A stretch of DNA of 54,301 bases from an uncultured Sulfitobacter sp. (GCA_938003685.1 CALKXT010000087.1:1-54301); one strand, 5' to 3'. Positions 9,293 through 17,928 are shown, counted from the first letter of the stretch. Translations and numbers: made by a program. The notes: generated from the sequence alone by a model not told the origin.

Positions 9293-9775
9293 ATGCCGTA
9301 TGAATGGACCACAGACCCGGATGAGCCCCAGCAGCAAATGCGCCTTTGGCCGCATCAATCCTTGCCTGCGCGTGGCTTTGCTGCGTTTATCTTGGTCACT
9401 TTTACGATGATCCTCATTCCCACCTTACCACTGCTTGGCACCACCCTGTTATGGGGCCTACTGCCCTTTGTGTTAATGGCTGTGGGTGGCATGTATTACG
9501 CCCTGCAAAAGAACCACACCGCCCGCCAAATCGAAGAAATCCTGACCCTAAAAGATGACATGGCCTACCTGATCCACACCACCCCAAAAGGTGAGGTCAA
9601 GGAATGGGATTGTAACCGCTATTGGACGCAGGTTTTGAAGTACGAAAAGGACGGCCCGGTGCCGCATTACGTCACCCTGCGCGGACATGGCCGCGAAGTT
9701 GAGATTGGCGCGTTCCTAAGCGAAGACGAGCGCATCTCGTTGTTTGACGAGTTGCAACGCAGCCTACAACGCTGA
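9293..9775 (+). CDS. DUF2244 family membrane protein
   Basis: A 160-residue protein matching the DUF2244 layout: a short polar N-terminus (PYEWTTDPDEPQQQMRLWPHQSL), two adjacent transmembrane helices (about residues 27-70, with FAAFILVTFTMILIPTLPLLG and the following LLPFVLMAVGGMYYAL), and a cytoplasmic domain containing WDCNRYWTQV and ending in a strand-rich segment with EVEIGAFLSEDER. The family is widespread in alphaproteobacteria and has no established biochemical function. It converges on the LysR gene with an 18-base gap. Confidence 0.85.
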   Translation: MPYEWTTDPDEPQQQMRLWPHQSLPARGFAAFILVTFTMILIPTLPLLGTTLLWGLLPFVLMAVGGMYYALQKNHTARQIEEILTLKDDMAYLIHTTPKGEVKEWDCNRYWTQVLKYEKDGPVPHYVTLRGHGREVEIGAFLSEDERISLFDELQRSLQR

Positions 9776-9793
9776 GGGCACGACATCCGCCGC

Positions 9794-10681
9794 TTATTTG
9801 AGCAAGGCATTTACAAGAAAATCAAAGACAATACGCAATCTACGAGAGGTGTTTAACTCACGGTGCGAGACCAGCCACGCCTCATAGCGAAACGGCTCTA
9901 GCCATTCAGCAATACGCACCATGCCGGGGGTCGCATCCCCGACCTGCTGGGACATAACGCCAATGCCGATCCCCTGCTGTATCATCTGCCATTGCACCAA
10001 ATGTGACGCAGAACAGGCGATAAAACGATCCGCTGCAACCGGGACACCATATGCGTTTAGCCCCGCCAAGAACATTTCGTTTTCCTCAAATCCAACAAAA
10101 TCTCCAAGCGCCAGTTGGTCGGGCGCGTCAAACGGCCCTGCCCTGTCCAGATAGGTGTGCGACGCGTATAACCGTGCCACACCGGGCCGCAATTTACGCG
10201 CAATCAGATCGGGGTCTTCTGGGGCCACATGGCGCAGGGCGATGTCCGCCTCACGCCGGTGCAGATCGCGCAATGCATTACTGGCCACCACATCAACCCG
10301 AATGCGCGGATAATCGCGGCGCAGGGCGGCCAATATTGGGGGCAATACATAGGCCGATGTTACCTCGCTGGCTGTGATGCTGACCGTGCCTTCGACAGAA
10401 TGGGATTGCCCGGATGCAATGCGTGTCATCCCATATGCCGCCTCGCCCATGCTGCGGACATGTTCCAGCATTTCCAATCCTGCCGGGGTTGGCACCAACC
10501 CACGGCCAACACGTTCAAACAGCGCCACGCCAAGCTCTTCTTCCAATGCGCTGACTTGACGACCAAGTGTCGGTTGCGCCAGGCCCAAGGCGCGCGCAGC
10601 CGCCGAGAGTGACCCCTCTTCTGCTGTGACCAAGAACGCCCTTGCACGATTCCAGTCAAATGAGATTTTGCTCCAATCCAT
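9794..10681 (-). CDS. LysR-family transcriptional regulator
   Basis: A regulator of about 295 residues with an N-terminal winged helix-turn-helix (FLVTAEEGSLSAAARALGLAQPTLGRQVSALEEELG) and a C-terminal periplasmic-binding-protein-like effector domain. It is transcribed away from a methyltransferase gene, the usual arrangement for a LysR protein that controls its neighbour and itself. The frame stays open to 10726, but the start MDWSKISFDWN is preferred because it places the DNA-binding domain at the usual distance from the N-terminus and leaves a palindrome (10706-10719) in the non-coding gap. The effector molecule is unknown. Confidence 0.9.
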   Translation of the reverse strand: MDWSKISFDWNRARAFLVTAEEGSLSAAARALGLAQPTLGRQVSALEEELGVALFERVGRGLVPTPAGLEMLEHVRSMGEAAYGMTRIASGQSHSVEGTVSITASEVTSAYVLPPILAALRRDYPRIRVDVVASNALRDLHRREADIALRHVAPEDPDLIARKLRPGVARLYASHTYLDRAGPFDAPDQLALGDFVGFEENEMFLAGLNAYGVPVAADRFIACSASHLVQWQMIQQGIGIGVMSQQVGDATPGMVRIAEWLEPFRYEAWLVSHRELNTSRRLRIVFDFLVNALLK

Positions 10682-10705
10682 ACGAATATGCATACCAGAC
10701 AAGCC

Positions 10706-10719
10706 AAATTGGTCAATTT
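10706..10719. promoter_or_regulatory. Candidate operator between lysR and methyltransferase
   Basis: AAATTG-GT-CAATTT is a perfect palindrome with 6-base arms, and it fits the loose LysR T-N11-A pattern. It lies in the divergent promoter region, 25 bases before the chosen lysR start and 55 before the methyltransferase ATG. Binding by the adjacent LysR protein is inferred from position and symmetry only. Confidence 0.4.
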
Positions 10720-10773
10720 CATTCACATTTGCTTGGGGTTAGGATGCGCCAACTCAAATCGGAAAGGCCGATC

Positions 10774-11412
10774 ATGTCCTCACCCACACCCAGCCGCCGC
10801 AGTATTCGGTTTTGGAACTTCATCGCCAAGAAGTATTCAAGAGATAAGATCGCGGATGAAGCCAGCTATCAGCGCAAGCTTGACGAAACCCGCGCGCTGT
10901 TTCGTGATGACATGCAGGTGCTGGAAATTGGCACGGGCACGGGCAGTACCGCAATTCTGCACGCCCCGCATGTGGCGCACATTGATGCCATTGATGTGTC
11001 AGAAAAAATGATCGCCATCGCCCGCGACAAAACCGAAGCTGCGGGCATTGGCAATATCACCTATCAATGCACCTCAGTTGAAGAATTCGAAGCACCAGAG
11101 GGCGGCTATGATATGATCATGGCCCTCTCCGTTTTGCACCTCGTCCAAGATCACAAAGCGACGCTAGCCAAACTGTACGCCTTGTTGAAACCGGGTGGAT
11201 ACCTTGTGACCAGCACGGTGTGTCTGGCCGATGCAATGCCTGCGTTCAAATGGGTCTCAATACCCGGACATGCGCTGGGTCTGCTGCCGTATCTTACCTA
11301 CCTCAGTAAAGATACGCTGTTGTCAGACATCCGCACGGCTGGCTTCACCGTAGAAAACCACTGGCAGCCTGCCCCCGGCAGAGCATTGTTTGCGATTAGT
11401 ATAAAGAGTTAA
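10774..11412 (+). CDS. Class I SAM-dependent methyltransferase
   Basis: A 212-residue Rossmann-fold methyltransferase. Motif I is VLEIGTGTGSTAI, followed by the acidic residue of motif II (HIDAIDVSEKMIAIA) and a motif IV/V region (YDMIMALSVLHLVQDH), then LLKPGGYLVTSTVC. The substrate is not evident; the overall look is that of UbiE/Methyltransf_11-like small-molecule enzymes. The ATG at 10774 is preceded by GGAAAGG seven bases upstream; the open frame to 10642 has no ribosome site and would run over the operator region. A strong terminator follows directly. Regulation by the divergent LysR protein is likely. Confidence 0.85.
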   Translation: MSSPTPSRRSIRFWNFIAKKYSRDKIADEASYQRKLDETRALFRDDMQVLEIGTGTGSTAILHAPHVAHIDAIDVSEKMIAIARDKTEAAGIGNITYQCTSVEEFEAPEGGYDMIMALSVLHLVQDHKATLAKLYALLKPGGYLVTSTVCLADAMPAFKWVSIPGHALGLLPYLTYLSKDTLLSDIRTAGFTVENHWQPAPGRALFAISIKS

Positions 11413-11417
11413 TTGAT

Positions 11418-11447
11418 CGCCTAAGCCATTCAGCTTAGGCGGTTTTT
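11418..11447 (+). terminator. Rho-independent terminator after the methyltransferase gene
   Basis: A perfect 9-base stem CGCCTAAGC / GCTTAGGCG with a six-base loop is followed by GTTTTTC. It ends the plus-strand methyltransferase transcript and overlaps the last codons of the opposing yqeY gene. No matching U-tract exists for the minus strand. Confidence 0.85.
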
Positions 11448-11888
11448 CACAACTGGACCAACCGCGCCAAAATCCATTTGGCCTGTGTATTTGCCTTTGA
11501 GCAATCCAATAACTTTGCCCATGTCGCGCAGTGACGTTGCACCGACCTCTGCAATGGCTGCATCAACAGCCGCCGCAGATTCTTGTTCGCTCAACTGGCG
11601 CGGCAGGAATTCTTCGATCACCGTGATCTCTTCGCGCTCACGCTCCGCCAGATCAAGGCGACCACCTTCTTCATAAGCGCGCGCTGATTCCATGCGTTGT
11701 TTTGCCATCTTGCCCAAAATCGCCAGCACTTCGCCCTCTAGCACACCATCATCATTGCCAGTGGCCCGCGCGGCGATGTCTTTGTCTTTGATCGCTGCAT
11801 TGATCAAACGGAGCGTCGAAAGCCGACCTGCGGCCTTGTCTTTCATCGCTTGTTTCAGGGCGTCAGTGATGCGCGTGCGCAATGCCAT
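11430..11888 (-). CDS. GatB/YqeY domain protein
   Basis: A 152-residue protein consisting almost wholly of the YqeY domain, which is homologous to the C-terminal tail of the aspartyl/glutamyl-tRNA amidotransferase subunit GatB. Helical motifs LKQAMKDKAAGRLSTLRLINAAIKD and ITVIEEFLPRQLSEQE are typical, and the C-terminal half has MGKVIGLLKGKYTGQMDFGAVGPVVK, matching the tRNA-contacting part of GatB. Free-standing YqeY proteins are common and their role is not settled; a tRNA- or amidase-related function is inferred. It is divergent from carA across about 200 bases. Confidence 0.92.
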   Translation of the reverse strand: MALRTRITDALKQAMKDKAAGRLSTLRLINAAIKDKDIAARATGNDDGVLEGEVLAILGKMAKQRMESARAYEEGGRLDLAEREREEITVIEEFLPRQLSEQESAAAVDAAIAEVGATSLRDMGKVIGLLKGKYTGQMDFGAVGPVVKNRLS

Positions 11889-12014
11889 GGGGCTATCCTG
11901 TATTCTTAGGTCTTATTCAGGGTGGGACCATAGCTGTTGTAACGCTAACAGGCAATGGGAAGTGATCCTAGGTAAAGCATTGATCCAAAACGATATCTCA
12001 TTTTCCATATACCC

Positions 12015-12043
12015 TTGACGCTGCTGCCAGCCGGGCGTAGGTT
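12015..12043 (+). promoter_or_regulatory. Predicted sigma-70-type promoter of carA
   Basis: TTGACG (12015-12020) and TAGGTT (12038-12043) are separated by 17 bases, a good match to the alphaproteobacterial housekeeping promoter pattern, and lie about 45 bases before the carA ATG. The rest of the 11889-12085 gap shows no other convincing element. Confidence 0.6.
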
Positions 12044-12085
12044 CGCCCCGTTTATCCCATCATATCACGCCCGGAGGCTGCCCCC

Positions 12086-13258
12086 ATGTCCGCGCCCACA
12101 CAAACCCACCCCACCGCCTGTCTTGCCTTGGCGGATGGGTCGTTATTTTACGGCATGGGCTTTGGTGCGGTTGGTCAAACCGTTGCTGAATTGTGCTTTA
12201 ATACCGCGATGACGGGATATCAGGAAATCATGACCGATCCGTCCTATGCGGGCCAGATCGTGACCTTCACCTTCCCCCACATCGGCAATGTCGGCACCAA
12301 CCCCGACGATGATGAAACCAGTGAACCCGTTGCAGCAGGCATGGTTGTCAAATGGATGCCAACCGAGCCTGCCAATTGGCGCAACGTCCAAGAATTGTCA
12401 CCATGGTTGGCGGCGCGTGGCCGCATCGCAATTGGTGGTATCGATACCCGTCGCTTGACCCGCGCCATCCGCCAATCAGGCGCACCTCATGCGGCATTGG
12501 CACATGATCCAAATGGCAATTTCGATATTGAAGCGTTAATCGCCGCTGCCCGCGGTTTTGCAGGCCTTGAGGGCGCGGATTTGGCAAAGGAAGTGACCTG
12601 CGCCCAATCCTATCGCTGGAACGAAATGCGGTGGGCGTGGCCGGAAGGCTTTACGCCCCAAAACGACCCGAAACACAAAGTTGTCGCCATTGATTATGGT
12701 GCAAAGCGAAATATTTTGCGCTGCCTCGCCTCGGCGGGATGCGATGTGACGGTCCTGCCCGCCACTGCCACCTATGATGATATTATGGCGCACAACCCTG
12801 ATGGCGTGTTCCTGTCCAACGGTCCCGGCGACCCTGCGGCAACGGGTGAATACGCCGTGCCAATGATTAATGACGTGCTTAACAAAACTGAACTTCCTGT
12901 CTTTGGTATTTGCCTCGGCCATCAGATGTTGGCGCTGGCGCTTGGTGCCAAGACAATCAAGATGAGCCACGGTCACCACGGTGCAAACCACCCGGTCAAA
13001 GACAATGACACGGGCAAGGTGGAAATCACATCGATGAATCACGGTTTTGCCGTTGATGCACAGACCTTGCCAGATGGCGTTCTGGAAACCCACGTATCCC
13101 TATTTGATGGATCAAACTGCGGGATTCGCATGGCAGATCGTCCCGTCTGGTCCGTACAACACCACCCCGAAGCATCCCCCGGCCCACAAGACAGCTATTA
13201 CCTGTTTGAGCGATTTGCGGCGGCAATGGAAGCGCGGTCCAAAGTGGCATCTGCTTAA
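12086..13258 (+). CDS. carA: Carbamoyl-phosphate synthase small (glutaminase) subunit
   Basis: Provides ammonia from glutamine to CarB for carbamoyl phosphate, the precursor of pyrimidines and arginine. The 390-residue length is normal. The N-terminal CPSase_sm domain contains LADGSLFYGMGFGAVG and MTGYQEIMTDPSYAGQIV. The C-terminal class I glutamine amidotransferase domain has FLSNGPGDP, the nucleophile Cys in PVFGICLGHQ, and the His/Glu pair in QHHPEASPGP. carB is not in the window, as is common in this group where the two genes are unlinked. The gene has its own promoter (12015-12043), and no overlap joins it to the next gene. Confidence 0.97.
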   Translation: MSAPTQTHPTACLALADGSLFYGMGFGAVGQTVAELCFNTAMTGYQEIMTDPSYAGQIVTFTFPHIGNVGTNPDDDETSEPVAAGMVVKWMPTEPANWRNVQELSPWLAARGRIAIGGIDTRRLTRAIRQSGAPHAALAHDPNGNFDIEALIAAARGFAGLEGADLAKEVTCAQSYRWNEMRWAWPEGFTPQNDPKHKVVAIDYGAKRNILRCLASAGCDVTVLPATATYDDIMAHNPDGVFLSNGPGDPAATGEYAVPMINDVLNKTELPVFGICLGHQMLALALGAKTIKMSHGHHGANHPVKDNDTGKVEITSMNHGFAVDAQTLPDGVLETHVSLFDGSNCGIRMADRPVWSVQHHPEASPGPQDSYYLFERFAAAMEARSKVASA

Positions 13259-13283
13259 TCAAAGTTAACCTGAACGAGGGATG

Positions 13284-13327
13284 TTAACACTATGTTAACC
13301 CCTTATTAATGCTACATTAACCGTTAA
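13284..13327. promoter_or_regulatory. Array of overlapping CtrA-type boxes (TTAA-N7-TTAA)
   Basis: TTAA occurs at 13284, 13295, 13306 and 13317, each exactly 11 bases apart, making three overlapping TTAA-N7-TTAA sites, the CtrA response-regulator consensus. A further TTAA lies at 13324 and another at 13265. Several are within the fuller form TTAACC or GTTAAC. The array lies 40-85 bases before the glycosyltransferase ATG, where CtrA normally activates or represses. Consensus and spacing are seen directly; control by CtrA is inferred. Confidence 0.75.
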
Positions 13328-13368
13328 CTGTCACTTTCCTCCTTTGTAGGAGTTAAGGGGACAGGGAC

Positions 13369-15246
13369 ATGAGCAACCTTCGCCTGCATTTGTCAGAGCC
13401 GCAGGTCGCCACGCGTGAGGTCCCGCAGCAGCCTCTTGGGCGCTATCTGGTGAATGAAGGCATCATTGACGCAAAAGATCTGGTGCATGCACTAGAGCTA
13501 CAGTGTCGCATTGATGCGCCTTTGGGCGAAATCATGGTGTCCGAAGGGCTGGTCAGTCGCGCTGATGTCTTGGCAGCGCTGTCACGGCAACATAGCGCGC
13601 AATTGGTCGATCTCACTATTGATCCACCACCAGCGCGATTGGCACACCGCCTGCCATCGGCACTTTGCCTCAAATACAGCGTTGTGCCGTGGATGGAGGT
13701 TGGCGATACCTTGCTGGTTGCCACAAACCGCCCCGATCAATTTGACAAACTACGCGCCTGCATGGGGCCAACAGGTGTCCGCATGCTGCCTGTAATTGCC
13801 GACGGACTACATATTCAGGATCAACTCAGTCGGTTGTACGGCGCTGAACTGGCACAAAAAGCCGCAACACGCGTGCCATCCGCAGAAAGCTGCCGTAGTT
13901 GGGCCATCAACCCACAGTCTCGCAAACTCTGGGCGGCAGGCATTTTGATGCTATGCCTCATTGCCCTGATCCTCGCCCCACTGTGGAGCATTACAATCGC
14001 AATGATCTGGGCTTTCATCACATTATTGATGAGTACAACGCTAAAAGCCGCCGCGTTCTGGTCGCAGATGACGCAAAAAACACCATGCCTCCGTGATCGC
14101 GTGGATTTGCATACGCCACAGTTTCGACTACCCAAGGTATCCGTGCTGGTCCCCTTGCTAAAGGAAAAGGAAATAGCAGGTGCTTTGATCACCCGATTGT
14201 CCCGCCTGACCTATCCAAAGTCATTGCTGAATGTGGTCTTGGTATTGGAACAAGGCGATACAGTCACCCGCGACACCCTTGCGCGCACAGACCTGCCCGA
14301 GTGGATTAGCGTCATCGAAGTGCCCGAAGCCAACAGCCTGACGACAAAGCCTCGTGCGTTGAACTACGCCTTGGATTTCTGCAAAGGCAGCATCATCGGG
14401 GTATGGGACGCCGAAGATGCCCCCGAACCTGATCAGATCGAACGTGTTGTGACACGCTTTCAAAAAGCACCTGAAAACGTGGCCTGCCTACAGGGGGTTT
14501 TGGACTATTACAATACCCGCACAAATTGGATTTCCCGTTGTTTTACAATTGAATACGCAACATGGTGGCGCATGGTTCTGCCCGGTATTGCGCGCCTTGG
14601 TTTGGTCATCCCCTTGGGTGGTACGACGCTGTTTTTTCGCCGCAACATCCTAGAAGACCTTTGTGGATGGGACGCACACAACGTCACCGAAGACGCCGAT
14701 TTGGGTATCCGTTTGGCGCGTCATGGCTATGTCACGGAACTTTTGCCTACCGTCACCTATGAAGAAGCAAACTGCCGCGCCTGGCCTTGGGTCCGGCAAC
14801 GATCACGTTGGCTTAAAGGTTTTTTGATCACGTGGTGTGTGCACATGCGCAGCCCGAAAACCCTGCTGCGTGATCTAGGTTGGATGCGGTTTCTGGGTGT
14901 CCAAACCTTGTTTCTAGCCACCTTTACCCAATTCGCCTGCGCCCCACTGTTGTGGTCTTTTTGGCTGACATTATTTGGTATGCCCCACCCTATTTCCTTA
15001 ACCCTCGGCGCGCCAATCATGTGGACCATGGCGGCGATTTTCATTGTCGCGGAAATACTTAACTTAACCATCTCAATGGTGGCCGTGTCAGGGCGTGAGC
15101 ATCGCCACCTGATTGGATGGGTCTTGACCACCCCGTTTTATTTTCCCATGGGTGCCCTTGCCGCCTACAAGGGTCTACACGAATTCATTGTCAGCCCGTT
15201 TTTCTGGGATAAAACCGAACATGGCGTGCACACAGACACAGACTAA
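13369..15246 (+). CDS. Membrane glycosyltransferase family 2 with N-terminal MshEN/GspE-N domain
   Basis: A 625-residue inner-membrane polysaccharide synthase-like protein. Residues about 25-150 form an MshEN (GspE_N) domain (LGRYLVNEGIIDAKDLVHAL, LGEIMVSEGLVSRADVLAALSRQH), a fold that in other proteins can bind cyclic di-GMP. Two transmembrane helices follow (about 185-230), then the GT2 domain with PKVSVLVPLLKEKE, the DXD-like WDAEDAPEPDQ, the acceptor-site ED in NVTEDADLGIRL, and RQRSRW (QXXRW), then several C-terminal membrane helices. All GT2 catalytic marks are present. Such proteins are often annotated XagB-like and linked to exopolysaccharide. The upstream CtrA-box array suggests cell-cycle or quorum-linked expression. 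The product sugar is unknown. Confidence 0.88.
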   Translation: MSNLRLHLSEPQVATREVPQQPLGRYLVNEGIIDAKDLVHALELQCRIDAPLGEIMVSEGLVSRADVLAALSRQHSAQLVDLTIDPPPARLAHRLPSALCLKYSVVPWMEVGDTLLVATNRPDQFDKLRACMGPTGVRMLPVIADGLHIQDQLSRLYGAELAQKAATRVPSAESCRSWAINPQSRKLWAAGILMLCLIALILAPLWSITIAMIWAFITLLMSTTLKAAAFWSQMTQKTPCLRDRVDLHTPQFRLPKVSVLVPLLKEKEIAGALITRLSRLTYPKSLLNVVLVLEQGDTVTRDTLARTDLPEWISVIEVPEANSLTTKPRALNYALDFCKGSIIGVWDAEDAPEPDQIERVVTRFQKAPENVACLQGVLDYYNTRTNWISRCFTIEYATWWRMVLPGIARLGLVIPLGGTTLFFRRNILEDLCGWDAHNVTEDADLGIRLARHGYVTELLPTVTYEEANCRAWPWVRQRSRWLKGFLITWCVHMRSPKTLLRDLGWMRFLGVQTLFLATFTQFACAPLLWSFWLTLFGMPHPISLTLGAPIMWTMAAIFIVAEILNLTISMVAVSGREHRHLIGWVLTTPFYFPMGALAAYKGLHEFIVSPFFWDKTEHGVHTDTD

Positions 15247-15282
15247 ATCAACCCTCATCTCGCCAAGCAAACCTCAGGGATC

Positions 15283-15299
15283 CGGGGCGCAGAGCCCCG
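15283..15299. terminator. Possible hairpin terminator between convergent genes
   Basis: CGGGGC-GCAGA-GCCCCG is a perfect 6-base stem with a five-base loop in the 73-base gap between the glycosyltransferase and the opposing GntR gene. No long T-run follows on either strand, so its strength as an intrinsic terminator is doubtful. Confidence 0.4.
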
Positions 15300-15319
15300 A
15301 AATATCCCCGATATTTATC

Positions 15320-15979
15320 CTAGCTTTCGCTCTCGCGCCGCGCCGCCTCTTGCTTGAGGCGCGTCACAAAAGCGACGGAAATATGGGTGCGCAATGCCTC
15401 ATCCGCACCATCTTCATCACGTGCCTCAATCATTGTGACAATACGGTCGTGTTCAGCCTGCGCAATCTCACCGCGCCCCTCAGCCGCCAATGACGAGGTC
15501 GTCATCAGCGCCATTGAGCGATGCACAAGGTCCAATTGCTGCACCAAGTATCGGTTATGCGAGGCCAGATGAATTTGCGTATGAAACCGCCGGTTTGCCA
15601 ATGCCAAAGCTGTCGGTGCCTCTATTAAGGCATTGTCCGCCTCAACCATTTCACGCAACACGCGGATTTCTTCAACCGTGGCGTGGCGGGCCGCCAAACG
15701 TGCGGCCAATCCTTCAAGTTCACCACGCACGACATAGAGTTCAGCAGTTTGGTTGTGATCAAGCGATGCTACAATCAAGCTACGCCCGTCGCGCGCCAGC
15801 AAAGATTGAGTTTCAAGGCGTTGCAAGGCTTCACGCACGGGGGTGCGCGACACGCCGAACCGCTCAGCCAGTTCATTTTCAACCAAACGGTCACCGGGAC
15901 GATAGGTCCCGACATCAATGGCATCCAAAATCATCGAATAAGCGTCTTTAGAACCGGGTTTCGCAGCAGGCATGGGCAT
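15320..15979 (-). CDS. GntR-family transcriptional regulator, FCD subfamily
   Basis: A 219-residue regulator with an N-terminal winged helix (YSMILDAIDVGTYRPGDRL, then LAERFGVSRTPVREALQRLE, the standard GntR recognition segment) and a C-terminal all-helical FCD effector domain, visible as the Asp/His-containing helices around residues 85-200. FadR-type FCD proteins usually sense organic or sugar acids. No obvious target gene is adjacent in the same direction: its upstream neighbour is a divergent HAD phosphatase. The start MPMPAAKPG places the helix-turn-helix about 15 residues in, as usual. Confidence 0.92.
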   Translation of the reverse strand: MPMPAAKPGSKDAYSMILDAIDVGTYRPGDRLVENELAERFGVSRTPVREALQRLETQSLLARDGRSLIVASLDHNQTAELYVVRGELEGLAARLAARHATVEEIRVLREMVEADNALIEAPTALALANRRFHTQIHLASHNRYLVQQLDLVHRSMALMTTSSLAAEGRGEIAQAEHDRIVTMIEARDEDGADEALRTHISVAFVTRLKQEAARRESES

Positions 15980-16071
15980 TTTTCCTCAAAGTTGCGCCAC
16001 CCTACCGCCCGCGTCCATTTGCGCAAGCCCACAGACTTGCGTGAACCCAACGAAGCGCCTACCAACGTCCT

Positions 16072-16719
16072 ATGCCACGTGATGCTTTTTCTCATATTCA
16101 GACTTGGGTCTTTGATCTGGATAACACGCTTTATCCACCCTCTGCACGGCTGTTTGATTTGATCGAAGTGCGCATGACAGCTTGGGTCATGGATGAGCTG
16201 AGCGTCGATAAGGCCGAAGCCGACCGCCTGCGTGTCCACTATTGGCACACCCATGGCACCACCTTGGCTGGCTTGATGCGCGAACACGGCGTTGATCCTG
16301 CGGGATATCTAGAGGACGTGCATGATATTTCGATGGACAGTCTGACACCTGATCCCCTGCTTGCTGATACCATCCGCGCCCTGCCCGGCCGCCGCATCGT
16401 TTATACCAACGGCTGCGCGCCTTACGCAGAACGCGTGCTGGCAGCGCGTGGATTATCCAACCTATTTGATGCTGTCTACGGCGTTGAACATGCAGAATTT
16501 TTGCCAAAACCTGAACGCGCAGCCTTTGATACGGTGTTTGCCATCGACGGGTTGAACCCAACCACAGCCGCGATGTTCGAAGACGACGCACGCAATCTCG
16601 CAGCCCCCCATGCAATGGGTATGCGCACGGTACATGTCGCCCCAACGCGAGATGACAGCACGCATGTGCAATACCACACGGATGATTTGGGTGGTTTCCT
16701 TGGCGCATTGCTGAACTAG
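16072..16719 (+). CDS. HAD-family pyrimidine 5'-nucleotidase (SDT1-like)
   Basis: A 215-residue haloacid dehalogenase-fold phosphatase. Motif I is FDLDNTLYPP with the nucleophile and acid/base Asp pair, motif II is the IVYTNG threonine, motif III is the Lys in FLPKPERAAF, and motif IV is the acidic FEDDARN. The DNTLYP signature and a helical cap inserted after motif I fit the SDT1/PHM8-like pyrimidine 5'-nucleotidase subgroup, which dephosphorylates UMP/CMP-type nucleotides; activity on other small phosphates is possible. It is followed after nine bases by the Ubi-type hydroxylase and may be co-transcribed with it. Confidence 0.87.
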   Translation: MPRDAFSHIQTWVFDLDNTLYPPSARLFDLIEVRMTAWVMDELSVDKAEADRLRVHYWHTHGTTLAGLMREHGVDPAGYLEDVHDISMDSLTPDPLLADTIRALPGRRIVYTNGCAPYAERVLAARGLSNLFDAVYGVEHAEFLPKPERAAFDTVFAIDGLNPTTAAMFEDDARNLAAPHAMGMRTVHVAPTRDDSTHVQYHTDDLGGFLGALLN

Positions 16720-16728
16720 GTGTGATGT

Positions 16729-17925
16729 ATGAAAATTGATTGCGATATCCTGATTTCGGGTGGCGGCATTGCCGGCTTAACGGCGGCTGCGGCCTTTGGC
16801 ACTGCGGGTTTTGACGTGATCTGCGTTGATCCAACGCCACCAGTGACCGAACGTGACCAAGCGGGTGCAGACATGCGCTCAACAGCGATGTTGCAACCTG
16901 CGCGCACCATCCTTGAAGCGGCGGACATTTGGTCGCACCTTGCCCCACACGCGGCACCCTTACAGGTGATGCGCATCGTGGATGCGGGCGGGCCTGAGCC
17001 TGAACCCCGCGTCACCCGCGAATTTGATGCCACTGAGATTTCGGATCAGCCCTTTGGGTGGAATTTCCCAAACTGGCTTTTGCGCCGTGAGCTTTTGGAA
17101 CGATTAGCTGAACTGCCTAACGTTGATTTTCGCCCCGGCACCGGGACAACAACCCTATTCACCCGCACCGCATCAGCGCGTGTGGGCCTGACCGATGGCA
17201 GCCGCATCACAACAAAACTGGTTATCGCTGCGGATGGACGTGACAGCCCGATGCGCAATGCCGCTGGCATTGACATACATACGCAACGGTATGGTCAAAA
17301 GGCGCTGACCTTTGCGGTCACACATCCGGTGCCGCACGACAATGTCTCGACCGAAATTCATCGCAGTGGTGGGCCATTCACATTGGTGCCCTTACCGGAC
17401 CGCGATGGCATGCCCTGCTCTGCTGTGGTTTGGATGGACGATGGGCCTGCGACCATGGCACGTGCGACCACCGATATTGCAGAGTTTGAGACAGAGATGT
17501 CACAGCGGTCATGTCACCTGTTTGGCCCGCTCACCCTTGCCAGTCCACGCGCAGTTTGGCCGATCATCAGTCAACATGCAGCGCGCCTGTCAGGCGAACG
17601 CATCGCCCTGATCGCAGAGGCCGCGCATGTGGTGCCACCCATTGGGGCGCAGGGGTTGAACATGTCGCTAAACGATTTGGGAACACTGCTGGAATTGGCC
17701 AAAGATAACCGTGAGTCCTTAGGCAAAGCTTCGATGTTAGATGCCTATCACAAGGCACGTTACAGCGACATTCAACTGCGTGTGCGCGGTATTGACCTGC
17801 TCAATCGCGCCTCGCAAGCCAGCAGTCCCCTTGCACGCGATGCCCGCGCGATGGGCCTGAATGCGCTTTATTCCATGGCACCTGTGCGAAAAATTTTGAT
17901 GCAGATGGGTTTGGGGATGCGTTGA
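16729..17925 (+). CDS. UbiH/UbiF/COQ6-family FAD-dependent hydroxylase
   Basis: A 398-residue flavoprotein monooxygenase of the ubiquinone ring-hydroxylase group. The dinucleotide fold ISGGGIAGLTAAAAFGTAGFDV is at the N-terminus, the DG motif is VIAADGRDSPMRNAAGI, and the second FAD motif is ALIAEAAHVVPPIGAQGLNMSLND. That last motif usually reads G/A-D-A-A-H; here Asp is replaced by Glu, which still allows a flavin ribityl contact. Which ring position it hydroxylates cannot be assigned. Nine bases separate it from the nucleotidase gene. A dispersed palindrome follows its stop codon. Confidence 0.87.
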   Translation: MKIDCDILISGGGIAGLTAAAAFGTAGFDVICVDPTPPVTERDQAGADMRSTAMLQPARTILEAADIWSHLAPHAAPLQVMRIVDAGGPEPEPRVTREFDATEISDQPFGWNFPNWLLRRELLERLAELPNVDFRPGTGTTTLFTRTASARVGLTDGSRITTKLVIAADGRDSPMRNAAGIDIHTQRYGQKALTFAVTHPVPHDNVSTEIHRSGGPFTLVPLPDRDGMPCSAVVWMDDGPATMARATTDIAEFETEMSQRSCHLFGPLTLASPRAVWPIISQHAARLSGERIALIAEAAHVVPPIGAQGLNMSLNDLGTLLELAKDNRESLGKASMLDAYHKARYSDIQLRVRGIDLLNRASQASSPLARDARAMGLNALYSMAPVRKILMQMGLGMR

Positions 17926-17928
17926 CCA

